In this document: in pieces, positions 36,801 to 44,492 of the stretch
Numbering within the stretch: the first letter of the stretch is position 1
Layout of the letters: the number at the start of each line of letters is the position of its first letter
NCBI RefSeq assembly: GCF_002890915.1
Contig: NZ_POUT01000002.1
Coordinates: 434,001-498,000 of the forward strand
Length of the DNA stretch: 64,000 nt
Direction: 5' to 3'
Source: Stutzerimonas stutzeri
GTDB lineage: Bacteria; Pseudomonadota; Gammaproteobacteria; Pseudomonadales; Pseudomonadaceae
Notes under the pieces: generated by a model
The model's input: only the letters and a program-made list of their open reading frames with translations
What the model was told of the DNA's origin: nothing
Databases searched by the model: none
Program-made: the position numbers and the translations under genes

Positions 36801-37762
36801 GCTATCGTTACGAGATTTTTGTCACGGGTGGTACGGGGTTTGTGGGCACGCACTTGATAAGAGAGCTTAGTTCTCGTTCAGATTTCAAAGTGGTTGCTTT
36901 GGTGCGTGATAGAAAAGGCGATATGCCTACTAATCTTGATCAGGTTTATGCTTGCAGTGAGGAGATTTCTGCGGCAAAGCTTCCATTTCGGCGAGGGCAG
37001 GCTGTCGTTCATCTCGCTGCGCGGGCTCATCTTTCCAAACGAGCGACGGTGAATGCCCTGCATGAATATAGAAAGGTGAATGTCGCATGGACTTTGGAGA
37101 TCGCTCGCCAAGCAGCAGCTGCTGGTGTTAATCGCTTTATCTTCATTAGTTCGATTGGTGTAAATGGCAACGCTAATAGTCGCCCTTTCAACACTAAAGA
37201 TATACCAGCTCCGGCGGAGTTTTATGCTCAGTCCAAATGGGAGGCTGAGCAGGAATTAGCTGAGCTAGCCGCTCAGACGAGTATGGAGCTTGTTATTATC
37301 CGCCCCCCTTTAGTTTATGGCCCGAATGCGCCAGGTAATTTTGGCGAGTTGGTGCGCTGGATTGGAAAGGGTATACCGTTGCCTCTCGGTGCGATCCATA
37401 ATAAGCGTTCTTTGGTTGGTATCGACAATCTGGTCGATTTGATCATCCGTTGTATCGATCATCCCGCAGCTGCTAATCAGGTATTCCTCGCGGGTGACGG
37501 TGAGGATCTTTCCACTACCGAGTTGCTGCGTGGCGTGGCCAATGCCATGGGCAAACCCGCGCGGTTGATTCCAGTGCCGGCGGGTGTGTTGCAGTTTGGT
37601 GCTACCTTGTTAGGCAAGACGGCCATGGCTCAGCGGCTGCTTGGTTCGTTGCAGGTGGATATCAGCAAGACCTGCGAGCTGCTGGACTGGAAACCGCCTT
37701 ATACAGTGGAGGAAGGATTGCGGCGCTGCTTCGAGCCTTCCCATCAATCGATTACCAGGTGA
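36797..37762 (+). CDS. NAD-dependent nucleotide-sugar epimerase/reductase (WbpV-like)
   Basis: A 321-residue extended short-chain dehydrogenase. NAD motif FVTGGTGFVGTHLIREL, catalytic Ser in FIFISSIGVNGN, Tyr-x-x-x-Lys in FYAQSKWEAEQEL, and IRPPLVYGPNAPGNFGEL. Position between a GT4 gene and a PglC-like transferase, with wbpM downstream, matches WbpV/WbpK-like enzymes that reduce the 4-keto intermediate made by WbpM to UDP-QuiNAc or UDP-FucNAc. The start is TTG, overlapping the previous stop (TTGA). Which epimer is made cannot be read from sequence. Confidence 0.85.
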   Translation: MSYRYEIFVTGGTGFVGTHLIRELSSRSDFKVVALVRDRKGDMPTNLDQVYACSEEISAAKLPFRRGQAVVHLAARAHLSKRATVNALHEYRKVNVAWTLEIARQAAAAGVNRFIFISSIGVNGNANSRPFNTKDIPAPAEFYAQSKWEAEQELAELAAQTSMELVIIRPPLVYGPNAPGNFGELVRWIGKGIPLPLGAIHNKRSLVGIDNLVDLIIRCIDHPAAANQVFLAGDGEDLSTTELLRGVANAMGKPARLIPVPAGVLQFGATLLGKTAMAQRLLGSLQVDISKTCELLDWKPPYTVEEGLRRCFEPSHQSITR

Positions 37763-37766
37763 ACGC

Positions 37767-38324
37767 GTGATTCGGATTTTCGATTTCGTTTTTTCTCTAC
37801 TGGGCTTGATGTTTGGCTTACCGGTACTGCTGGTACTGACGCTCATTGGCTTGTTCGATACGGGGTCGCCGATCTTTCGCCAGGTGCGTGTCGGTCGTCA
37901 TCAGAAGCCCTTCACATTGGTCAAGTTTCGTACCATGCAGGTGGATACCGCGTCGGTTGCCACTCATCTGGCCAGTAGCGCGTCTATCACCCGTTTCGGT
38001 CATTTTTTGCGCAAGACCAAGCTGGATGAGTTGCCTCAGTTGTGGAATGTGCTCAAGGGCGAAATGAGCCTGGTGGGGCCGCGGCCAGGGCTGTTCAACC
38101 AGGAGGAGTTGACCGAGGAGCGTGCCAGGCGTGGGGTGTTCGAGGTTCGTCCAGGGATTACCGGGCTGGCGCAGGTAAGTGAGATCGATATGTCCACGCC
38201 GGCGTTGTTGGCTGAAACCGACCAGAAGATGATCCAGAGCCTCACGCTGGTGAATTATTTCAAGTACATATTCATGACGGTGGCAGGCAAAGGCGCGGGA
38301 GACCGGGTGGTCAGGAAGACTTGA
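37767..38324 (+). CDS. Initiating undecaprenyl-phosphate sugar phosphotransferase (PglC/WcaJ C-domain type)
   Basis: A 185-residue bacterial sugar transferase. One N-terminal membrane helix (DFVFSLLGLMFGLPVLLVLTL) is followed by the catalytic domain with PFTLVKFRTMQVD, KTKLDELPQLWNVLKGEMSL and VGPRPGLFNQEEL. It has only the minimal monotopic part, as in PglC. It transfers a phosphosugar, probably the UDP-QuiNAc/FucNAc made with WbpM, to the lipid carrier and so starts O-unit synthesis. GTG start at 37767, five bases after the reductase gene. P. aeruginosa clusters use the unrelated WecA-like WbpL at this point. Confidence 0.93.
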   Translation: MIRIFDFVFSLLGLMFGLPVLLVLTLIGLFDTGSPIFRQVRVGRHQKPFTLVKFRTMQVDTASVATHLASSASITRFGHFLRKTKLDELPQLWNVLKGEMSLVGPRPGLFNQEELTEERARRGVFEVRPGITGLAQVSEIDMSTPALLAETDQKMIQSLTLVNYFKYIFMTVAGKGAGDRVVRKT

Positions 38325-38607
38325 TTCGTTAGGCAACGATCCCGTCTTCCGCTAACGGGAAAGAGCGATGCTCGTTAGTATCCGACCTTCGGAGCAGGTT
38401 CAAGGCTAGGGCCCACCAGATAGGGCTTTTTTGTCTTCTCTGTGGTTACGGTAGAGGGCGCTTTTGTTGGAGTAGCGTGGGAGCCTAGCTTGATGATGCT
38501 GTTAGCTGCTGATCGCCAGCAAGCTGGCTCCTACAGGGTTAGGGGGTACGCCCCAGTTGTCGAAACGGTCGGGCTTGCCCGGCTCCAAGCTAAGGAAGGA
38601 TCGTTTT
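38325..38607 (+). repeat. Intergenic region with a GTAGGAGC-family REP
   Basis: About 38508-38543 reads GCTGATCGCCAGCAAGCTGG followed by CTCCTACAGGG, a REP of a second family. A diverged inverse arm GTGGGAGCCTAGCTTGATGA lies at about 38478. A weak terminator-like hairpin (GCCC-8-GGGC then six T) is at 38411-38432. Nothing else is seen before the wbpM ribosome site at 38593-38600. Confidence 0.6.
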
Positions 38608-40620
38608 GTGTTGAGGTTGGCTGAAAAGATACGTGCGCGGCTGGTGCGCTTGCCACGGCGGCAAAAGCGCTTGGTTCAGGTTTCGGCGGACGTATTCCTG
38701 GTCTGGGCCGCGCTTTGGCTGGCGTTTTTCGTTCGAGTCGGTGAGGCCGATTTCGTCGAGCCGCTCGGCGGCCATGCGTGGTTGTTCGGAGTAGCACCAC
38801 TGATCGCGATTCCTTTCTTTATCCGCTTCGGCATGTACCGCGCGGTGATGCGCTATTTTGGCAACGATGCGCTGATGGCGATTGCCAAGGCGGTCACGCT
38901 TTCGGCATTGCTGCTCTCCCTGGCCGTTTATTGGCGAACGGATGCACCCAAGCTCATTCCGCGCTCGATGGTGTTCAACTACTGGTGGTTGAGCCTGCTA
39001 CTGATCGGTGGTCTGCGCCTGGTGATGCGCCAGTACTTCATGGGCGACTGGTTCTCCCCCGACTCGCCCATCAAGTTCAAGGGCAAGGATTCCGGATTAC
39101 CGAAGGTGGCGGTGTATGGCGCCGGTGCGGCGGGTAATCAACTGGTGGCTGCCTTGCGCATGGGCCGGGCGATGCGGCCGGTGGCCTTCATCGACGACGA
39201 TTCGAACCTGTATAACCGTACCATCGCCGGATTGCGCGTCTATTCGGCCAAGCACATCGCGCAGATGGTGGAGGAGACGGGCGCCGGGGAGATTCTGCTG
39301 GCCATTCCTTCCGCCTCGCGCGGGCGCCGGCGCGAGATCCTGGAGATGCTCGAACGCTTTCCGCTGCACGTGCGCAGCGTGCCGGGCTTCATGGATCTGG
39401 CGAGCGGCAAGGTGCAGGTCGAGGACATTCAGGAGGTGGATATCGCCGATCTGTTGGGCCGCGATGCCGTGCCGCCGCAGCAGGCCCTGTTCGAACAATG
39501 CATACGCGGGCAGGTGGTGATGGTGACGGGGGCGGGTGGTTCGATCGGCTCCGAGCTGTGCCGCCAGATCCTGGCGAACAAGCCGCAGACGCTGCTGCTG
39601 TTCGAGCACAGCGAATTCAACCTGTACAGCATCCATATGGAGCTGGAGCGGCGGATCGAGCGGGAGGCGCTTTCGACCCGGCTGGTGCCGATCCTCGGCT
39701 CGATCCGCAATGGCGACCGCTTGCTGGACGTGCTGCAGACCTGGAAGGTCGAGACGATCTATCACGCCGCGGCGTACAAGCACGTGCCGATGGTGGAGCA
39801 CAACGTCGCCGAGGGAGTGCTCAACAACATTCTCGGTACCATGAATGCCGCCCAGGCGGCGGTGCAGGCGGGGGTTGCGAACTTCGTGCTGATCTCCACT
39901 GACAAGGCCGTGCGTCCGACGAATGTCATGGGTAGTACCAAGCGCGTGGCGGAGATGATTCTCCAGGCACTGAGCCGTGAGCAGGCGCCGGTGCTTTTCG
40001 GGCGCGCGGACGATGTCCATCACGTCAACAAGACGCGTTTTACCATGGTGCGCTTCGGCAATGTGCTCGGCTCGTCCGGCTCGGTGATTCCGCGCTTCTA
40101 TCAGCAGATCCGCAGCGGTGGTCCGGTGACGGTCACCCATCCGAAGATCACGCGCTACTTCATGACCATTCCCGAGGCCGCGCAGTTGGTGATCCAGGCG
40201 GGCTCCATGGGGCAGGGCGGAGATGTGTTCGTGTTGGATATGGGGCAGCCGGTGCGTATTGCCGAGTTGGCCGAGAAGCTGATTCACCTGTCCGGGTTGA
40301 GTGTGCGCTCGGAGAAGTGCCCGCACGGTGATATCGCCATCGAGTACACCGGCCTACGCCCTGGAGAGAAGCTCTACGAAGAGTTGCTGATCGGCGATAA
40401 CGTCAGCCCCACCGAGCATCCGATGATCATGCGTGCCAATGAGGAGTACTTCACCTGGGATACGCTCAAGGGCGCGCTGGCGAAGCTGCTCAAGGCGGTG
40501 GAGGAGGATGACTACCCGCAGATTCGTCTGCTGCTACGTGAAGTCGTGACGGGGTACGTGCCGGAAGGCGAGATCGTCGACTGGATCTATCAGCAGCGGC
40601 GGGTCGAGCCGGGAGAGTAG
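38608..40620 (+). CDS. wbpM: UDP-GlcNAc 4,6-dehydratase WbpM
   Basis: A 670-residue membrane-bound dehydratase. Four to five N-terminal helices lie at about residues 30-155. A first Rossmann-like domain (KVAVYGAGAAGNQLVAALR) follows, then the catalytic domain (MVTGAGGSIGSELCRQIL, ADLLGRDAVPPQQALFE upstream, HVPMVEHNVAEGVLNN). STDKAVRPTNVMGSTKRVAE shows the Met that replaces the usual catalytic Tyr in this large class. It converts UDP-GlcNAc to UDP-4-keto-6-deoxy-GlcNAc, the precursor of QuiNAc/FucNAc. The GTG at 38608 has AGGAAGGA seven bases upstream; PAO1 WbpM is similarly long. It closes the O-antigen cluster. Confidence 0.97.
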   Translation: MLRLAEKIRARLVRLPRRQKRLVQVSADVFLVWAALWLAFFVRVGEADFVEPLGGHAWLFGVAPLIAIPFFIRFGMYRAVMRYFGNDALMAIAKAVTLSALLLSLAVYWRTDAPKLIPRSMVFNYWWLSLLLIGGLRLVMRQYFMGDWFSPDSPIKFKGKDSGLPKVAVYGAGAAGNQLVAALRMGRAMRPVAFIDDDSNLYNRTIAGLRVYSAKHIAQMVEETGAGEILLAIPSASRGRRREILEMLERFPLHVRSVPGFMDLASGKVQVEDIQEVDIADLLGRDAVPPQQALFEQCIRGQVVMVTGAGGSIGSELCRQILANKPQTLLLFEHSEFNLYSIHMELERRIEREALSTRLVPILGSIRNGDRLLDVLQTWKVETIYHAAAYKHVPMVEHNVAEGVLNNILGTMNAAQAAVQAGVANFVLISTDKAVRPTNVMGSTKRVAEMILQALSREQAPVLFGRADDVHHVNKTRFTMVRFGNVLGSSGSVIPRFYQQIRSGGPVTVTHPKITRYFMTIPEAAQLVIQAGSMGQGGDVFVLDMGQPVRIAELAEKLIHLSGLSVRSEKCPHGDIAIEYTGLRPGEKLYEELLIGDNVSPTEHPMIMRANEEYFTWDTLKGALAKLLKAVEEDDYPQIRLLLREVVTGYVPEGEIVDWIYQQRRVEPGE

Positions 40621-40664
40621 AGGGAGGGGCTTTCCGGCTGTTTCGGTGTGGTGCTTGGGGGCTT

Positions 40665-40785
40665 GGGCTTTTGCGGGAGGCCAGGCCTTGGGGCGAGCTT
40701 CGGGAGTGTGGCAGGCCTTGCGGCCTGCAATCGCCGCGAGGGCGCGCCCACGGGGCTCGGTGTGCACCTGCCGCTTTTTTGTGGG
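40665..40785 (+). repeat. Diverged BIME unit after wbpM
   Basis: GCGGGAGGCCAGGCCTTGGG, GGCAGGCCTTGCGGCCTGC and TCGCCGCGAGGGCGCGCCCA in array order, with several substitutions. Its linker (GGGGCTCGGTGTGCACCTGC) matches the unit at 41741. Confidence 0.75.
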
Positions 40786-40788
40786 GTT

Positions 40789-40924
40789 GGCTGTTGCGGA
40801 TAGACGTACTCCCTGCAGGAGCGGGCCATGCCCGCGAATATTCCAGCGGGCAAAGCTTCGCGGGCATAGCCCGCTCCTACGGACGTTCAGAACATCTCGA
40901 CACTTCGAGCAACACGCAATTGGG
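40789..40924 (+). repeat. Long inverted repeat, left arm
   Basis: 136 bases (GGCTGTTGCGGATAGACGTA ... ACACGCAATTGGG) that recur in reverse complement at 44326-44458. Only two short gaps are needed and I estimate near 88 percent identity. The middle is a REP pair of another type (GCAGGAGCGGGCCATGCCCG with inverse GCGGGCATAGCCCGCTCC). Confidence 0.85.
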
Positions 40925-40973
40925 TTTTTGACTGCCTGGGCGCTTGCAGCATCTGGGTGCAACAATTTGCCGT

Positions 40974-41018
40974 TTGCAGTGGCACTACTTCGGTGTATAG
41001 AATCTCCCGAAATGGGAG
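40974..41018 (+). promoter_or_regulatory. higBA promoter and operator/RBS palindrome
   Basis: TTGCAG (40974-40979), 16-base spacer, TATAGA (40996-41001). Immediately downstream CTCCC-GAAAT-GGGAG (41004-41018) forms a palindrome whose right arm is also the ribosome site of higB. It may be the HigA operator, an RNA hairpin restraining toxin translation, or both. Confidence 0.5.
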
Positions 41019-41026
41019 GAGTGCTG

Positions 41027-41329
41027 GTGCATGTGATTGCGCGAGGGACGCTCAGGGCATTTTGGGAGAGTAGCCCAGGCTATGCGGATGCCGAGGTGCC
41101 GCTTGTGGAGTGGTATAGGCATATGGAGAGGTCTTGCTATGCCACGCCCCAGGAACTGAAGGCTGAGCTTCGCACTGCCAGTATCCTGAAAGGTGGCCGA
41201 GTAGTATTCAATATTGCTGGCAACAAGTACCGGGTCGTGCTAGCCATCGATTACCAACGGCAGTTTGCAAGGGTGCGCTTCGTGGGTACCCATGCCCAGT
41301 ACGACCAGATCAACGCGGAGACCATATGA
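41027..41329 (+). CDS. higB: HigB-type mRNA interferase toxin
   Basis: A 100-residue RelE-fold toxin. HVIARGTLRAFWESSPGYADAEVPLVEWY, then RVVFNIAGNKYRVVLAIDYQ and VRFVGTHAQYDQINAETI, are the hallmark blocks of the HigB subgroup that cleaves translated mRNA on the ribosome. Start: GTG at 41027 with GGGAGGA six bases upstream; longer frames run into repeat DNA. Toxin-first order, overlapping the antitoxin, is standard for higBA. Confidence 0.93.
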   Translation: MHVIARGTLRAFWESSPGYADAEVPLVEWYRHMERSCYATPQELKAELRTASILKGGRVVFNIAGNKYRVVLAIDYQRQFARVRFVGTHAQYDQINAETI

Positions 41330-41688
41330 TGAACATCAAGCTCATCCGTACCGAAGCTGACTACGCGGCGGCAATGGCACGCGTGGACGAATTATGGGGC
41401 TCTGAGATCGGCACGCCGGAAGGCGATGAGCTGGAGGTGCTGATGCTATTGATCGGTAAGTACGAGGATGAGCGTTTCCCTATGCTGGCCTCCGACCCGA
41501 TTGAAGCCATCAAGTTTCGTATGGATCAGCAGGGGCTGACGCCGCGAGACCTGGAGCCGTTCATCGGGCCCAGTGGCCGAGTATCAGAGGTTCTCAATGG
41601 CAAACGGCGTTTGAGCCTGGCTATGATCAAGCGCCTACACAACGGGTTGAACATCCCTTACGAGAGTTTGCTGGCAGGCGCTGCCTGA
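41326..41688 (+). CDS. higA: HigA-type antitoxin with helix-turn-helix
   Basis: A 120-residue protein starting within the higB stop (ATGATG). The N-terminal half (LIRTEADYAAAMARVDELWGS, GDELEVLMLLIGKYED) neutralises HigB. The C-terminal half is an Xre-like helix-turn-helix (KFRMDQQGLTPRDLEPFIG-PSGRVSEVLNGKRRLSLAMI) that binds the operon promoter. Typical of the long HigA subgroup. Confidence 0.93.
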   Translation: MMNIKLIRTEADYAAAMARVDELWGSEIGTPEGDELEVLMLLIGKYEDERFPMLASDPIEAIKFRMDQQGLTPRDLEPFIGPSGRVSEVLNGKRRLSLAMIKRLHNGLNIPYESLLAGAA

Positions 41689-41740
41689 ACGGCCCCTGGC
41701 CTTCACGCCATTGCCATGCGAATGCTTTCAGCTGCTTTTT

Positions 41741-41838
41741 AGGCCTTGGGCCTGCAATCGCCGCGAGGGCGCGCCTCCCACGGGGCTCGGTGTGCACTTG
41801 CTGCTTTTTTGTGGGAGGCCCGACCTCGGGGCGATGCT
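41741..41838 (+). repeat. Single BIME unit abutting the MNT gene
   Basis: AGGCCTTGGGCCTGC, TCGCCGCGAGGGCGCGCCTC, linker, then GTGGGAGGCCCGACCTCGGG and GCGATGCT. It ends at the stop codon of the minus-strand nucleotidyltransferase gene. Confidence 0.85.
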
Positions 41839-42159
41839 TCAGGTCCTTGGCACTTTGTAGAGCGACTTGCCGACTCGTGCGATGTGATCGAGTAGCTGTG
41901 GGTTGTCGATCTGGTGATGCAGCGAGAGATCGATCTTGTAGGGTAGAAGCAGATCATCCAGCGCCAGTTCGATGTCGAGCAGGTCATGGTGCGAAAGCTC
42001 ATCGCCCTTGAGCGTCAGGTCGATGTCCGAACCAGGCCGGAAAGTACCCTTGGCCCGAGAGCCATACAGGATGGCTTCGGAAATTTTGGGAAACTTCCCG
42101 AAGGTATTCCTGATCGACTGGATATCTGTTTCCGGGAGCCCGGTATTATCGATGCTCAT
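41839..42159 (-). CDS. MNT-domain nucleotidyltransferase antitoxin (MntA-like)
   Basis: A 106-residue minimal nucleotidyltransferase. AILYGSRAKGTFRPGSDIDLTL contains the GSxxx(G)..SDxDL catalytic motif (split over residues about 30-51), and the later aspartate KIDLSLHHQID completes the metal site. In MNT/HEPN modules this protein AMPylates and silences the HEPN toxin. Its start overlaps the stop of the upstream HI0074-like gene by four bases. Confidence 0.9.
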   Translation of the reverse strand: MSIDNTGLPETDIQSIRNTFGKFPKISEAILYGSRAKGTFRPGSDIDLTLKGDELSHHDLLDIELALDDLLLPYKIDLSLHHQIDNPQLLDHIARVGKSLYKVPRT

Positions 42160-42578
42160 ATGGCTGATTCGGCACGTTCTGCTAGCGTTTTCTCCAAAGC
42201 CTTGAGCAATGGATGATGCTGCATCTGGATATTGGCAAGGATCGCTTCTGCCGTTTCCTCATTGTAGGTATGCGAGGTTCGATTGCGATCCGTGAGCATA
42301 TGCATCCAGCCGTGGCCATCGCTGATCAGGCCTCTGCCGAACGCTTCGCGAATGGCGTCGCGTGAACCAACGATGCCGTCGATACCTTGCCAGACAAGAA
42401 AGTCCTTCAGCGTATTCCAGCCAAGCTCGTAGCAATATTCGAAGCCTTGGATAACGCCTTGCTTTTCCAGTTTCGATAAGTCGCGCTGCTGCATGAGCGC
42501 CATGGCTTCGTCAAGTTGCCTGAGCGCTTTGCTGAAGTTATTCAGGCGTTGCTGCCAGCGCACATCGATGTTGTTCAT
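42156..42578 (-). CDS. HI0074/HEPN-type partner of the nucleotidyltransferase
   Basis: A 140-residue all-helical protein of the HI0074 nucleotidyltransferase substrate-binding family. RLNNFSKALRQLDEAM, QGFEYCYELGWNTLKDFLVWQG, SRDAIREAFGRGLI and DRNRTSHTYNEETA are its typical blocks. R-N-R-T-S-H fits the HEPN R-x4-6-H RNase motif, so it is the probable toxin of the module. The ATG at 42578 gives the family N-terminus (NNIDVRWQQRL); an ATG five codons upstream is possible. Confidence 0.9.
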   Translation of the reverse strand: MNNIDVRWQQRLNNFSKALRQLDEAMALMQQRDLSKLEKQGVIQGFEYCYELGWNTLKDFLVWQGIDGIVGSRDAIREAFGRGLISDGHGWMHMLTDRNRTSHTYNEETAEAILANIQMQHHPLLKALEKTLAERAESAI

Positions 42579-42690
42579 TGATTGCCTATCCATGCTGGTT
42601 TCATGCATATCCTACAGCTTGCCAGCCGGCAGGCCTATTTGTTGGTGTCCGCTCCAAGGGCTCGGAATGCTGGACGCTGAACCTGATCTT

Positions 42691-42899
42691 GGCAGGCCTT
42701 CGGCCTGCGATCACCGCGAGGGCGCGCCTCCACCTGGGGGGTGTTGCTTCGGTGGGGACCGGGCCCTTGGGGTGAGCTTTGGGTTTGTGGCAGGCCTTGC
42801 GGCCTGCAATCGCCGCGAGGGCGCGCCTCCCACAGGGGGCTGTGCGGGGCTTGCTGCTTTTGTGGGAGGCCTGACCTCGGGGCGATGCTTTTTGCTTTT
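42691..42899 (+). repeat. BIME array, two units
   Basis: Two units with GGCAGGCCTTCGGCCTGC / GGCAGGCCTTGCGGCCTGC palindromes; the first is diverged (core GTGGGGACCGGGCCCTTGGG) and the second canonical (GTGGGAGGCCTGACCTCGGG). It fills the gap between the HI0074 gene and the next minus-strand gene, which otherwise holds nothing. Confidence 0.85.
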
Positions 42900-42945
42900 C
42901 TGGCTGGGCTATTCGGTTTCTCCGGGGGTGGCCCTTATGCGCTTT

Positions 42946-43353
42946 TCAGTGCCGGGCGTCTTGTTCCGGCATGCTCAGCAGCTGTTTTTCGTGGTTCCAG
43001 TCGAAGGGCTCGTTGTTCTGCTCGGCTTCGTAGCGGCGTTCCTCGAGGGCCTGGAAGATGGCGATTTCTTCGTCGGGCATGTAGTGCAGGCAATCGCCGC
43101 CGAAGAACCAGAGCAGGTCACGCGGTACCAGATGGGCGATTTGCGGGTAGCGATGGAAGACCTGGCAGATCAGGTCCTGGCCCATGTGCCGTTCTTCCGG
43201 CACGTTCTGCAGATTCATGATCAGTTCATCGAAGCGTTCGAGAAACAGCGCGTGGCTCTCCTCCGAGACTTGTTCGGCTTCGCCCATGGCGAGCAGGATG
43301 CCGCGTAGATGGGCCAGCAGGGCCAGGTTGTGATCGTGGTAGGGATTGGCCAT
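42946..43353 (-). CDS. Conserved Pseudomonas hypothetical protein (PA2817-like)
   Basis: A 135-residue soluble, acidic, mostly helical protein (HNLALLAHLRGILLAMGEAEQ, ALFLERFDELIMNLQNVPEE, DLLWFFGGDCLHYMPDEEIA). I recognise it as the family typified by P. aeruginosa PA2817, function unknown. The ATG at 43353 is preceded by AGGTG. No domain of known function is seen. It is monocistronic. Confidence 0.75.
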   Translation of the reverse strand: MANPYHDHNLALLAHLRGILLAMGEAEQVSEESHALFLERFDELIMNLQNVPEERHMGQDLICQVFHRYPQIAHLVPRDLLWFFGGDCLHYMPDEEIAIFQALEERRYEAEQNNEPFDWNHEKQLLSMPEQDARH

Positions 43354-43500
43354 GGTGCACCTGTGTCGATTCGTGAGGGCGCGATTATAGGCGTGCGCGC
43401 CAAGGAATGGGCTTGTCCGATTGACTCCCTGAAAATGTGAGGGTTCGTTTTGCGACTGGTAGGAGCGTGAATGCCGGCTCTGCCGTTCACTTTCTCTCTC

Positions 43501-43533
43501 GTTGGGCTTCGTTGCTGCGCAACTCAACCCAAC
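43501..43533. repeat. Nested inverted repeat
   Basis: GTTGGG (43501) pairs with CCCAAC (43528-43533), with GTTG-CTGCG-CAAC nested inside. It lies between two minus-strand genes, 35 bases past the stop of the DUF486 gene, and could act as its 3'-end hairpin. Confidence 0.5.
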
Positions 43534-43568
43534 CTACGCGTTATGGCTACACAGACTGCCTACAGTCG

Positions 43569-43910
43569 CTAGCTTCGAAAGATGAAATACACCGCCCCGA
43601 CCAGACATAGGCCTGCCCACAAGTAATCCAGCTTCAGTGGCTGTTGCATGTAGAGAACGCTGAAGGGGACGAAAATGGCCAACGTGACCACTTCCTGCAT
43701 GATCTTCAATTGGCTGATCGACAGTTCGGTGTAGCCGATACGGTTTGCCGGCACCATCAGCATGTATTCGAAGAATGCAATCCCCCAGCTGATCAGGGCT
43801 GCCATGAGCCAGGGCTTGCCGCTCAGGCTCTTCAGGTGGCCATACCAGGCGAATGTCATGAACAGGTTGGAGCAACAGAGCAGGGCGGCGGTTTGCAGCC
43901 AGACGGGCAT
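43569..43910 (-). CDS. DUF486/DMT-like small membrane protein
   Basis: A 113-residue protein with four hydrophobic helices (LQTAALLCCSNLFMTFAWYG, WLMAALISWGIAFFEYMLM, VVTLAIFVPFSVLYM, LDYLWAGLCLVGAVYFIF) and the conserved VPANRIGY motif of the DUF486 group of the drug/metabolite transporter superfamily. Function unknown. The ATG at 43910 was chosen because upstream residues are basic and not hydrophobic. Divergent from the YkgJ-like gene. Confidence 0.85.
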   Translation of the reverse strand: MPVWLQTAALLCCSNLFMTFAWYGHLKSLSGKPWLMAALISWGIAFFEYMLMVPANRIGYTELSISQLKIMQEVVTLAIFVPFSVLYMQQPLKLDYLWAGLCLVGAVYFIFRS

Positions 43911-44038
43911 GAAGGTGCACTCACGAGGAAGACGCGCAAGCCTATTCCCGGCTCGCCCGGCCTGCAACCGTCGAATCTGGCGTCCTGCAGGTGGGCCGGA
44001 TTATTATCGCGCCCCCCGTTTGTGCTGGATGGTAGTTC

Positions 44039-44290
44039 ATGGATTGCCGCCCTGGTTGTGGTGCCTGTTGCATCGCTCCTTCCATCAGTTCACCGATGCC
44101 TGGTATGCCGCATGGCAAGGCTGCAGGTGAGCGTTGTATTCATTTATCGTCGCAGTTTCTCTGCCTGCTTTTCGGTGACCTGCAGCGGCCTGCGGTCTGT
44201 TCGGCATTTGCCGCTGATCCGGTCGTTTGTGGCGCAAGCCGGGATGAGGCCATTCGTTTGTTGGGCTGGTTGGAACAGGCCACCGCTTGA
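44039..44290 (+). CDS. YkgJ-family cysteine-cluster protein
   Basis: An 83-residue protein beginning MDCRPGCGACCIAPSISSPMPGMPHGKAAGERC, the CxxxCxxCC zinc/iron-chelate-binding motif of the YkgJ (PF03692-type) family. Further conserved cysteines follow (C54, C64 region). Such short proteins are common and uncharacterised. The ribosome site is weak. It ends 35 bases before the right arm of the long inverted repeat. Confidence 0.85.
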   Translation: MDCRPGCGACCIAPSISSPMPGMPHGKAAGERCIHLSSQFLCLLFGDLQRPAVCSAFAADPVVCGASRDEAIRLLGWLEQATA

Positions 44291-44325
44291 GTGGTCTTCA
44301 CGCTGGGATAAGAACAAGGCTCTGT

Positions 44326-44458
44326 CCCAATTGCGTGCTGCTCGAAGTGTCGAGATGTTCTGAACTGTAGGGGCGGCCGTGCCCGCGAAGCTTTGCGCGC
44401 TGGAATATTCGTGGGCATGGTCCGCTCCTGCAGAGCGGTACGTCTATCCGCAACAGCC
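44326..44458 (-). repeat. Long inverted repeat, right arm
   Basis: 133 bases forming the reverse complement of 40789-40924. The last part abuts the ribosome-site region of the START-domain gene. Confidence 0.85.
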
Positions 44459-44492
44459 AGCTCAGACATAGCCAAGAACAAAGAGGTGTGCG

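Noticed and set aside
38370..38420. Possible tRNA or small-RNA remnant (GGTTCAAGGCTAGGGCCCACCA) before wbpM
   Set aside because: The T-arm does not pair and there is no matching 5' acceptor strand, so it is not a tRNA.
40646..41026. Longer reading frame upstream of higB
   Set aside because: The added 127 residues are read from REP and inverted-repeat DNA; the GTG at 41027 has a strong ribosome site and gives the family length.
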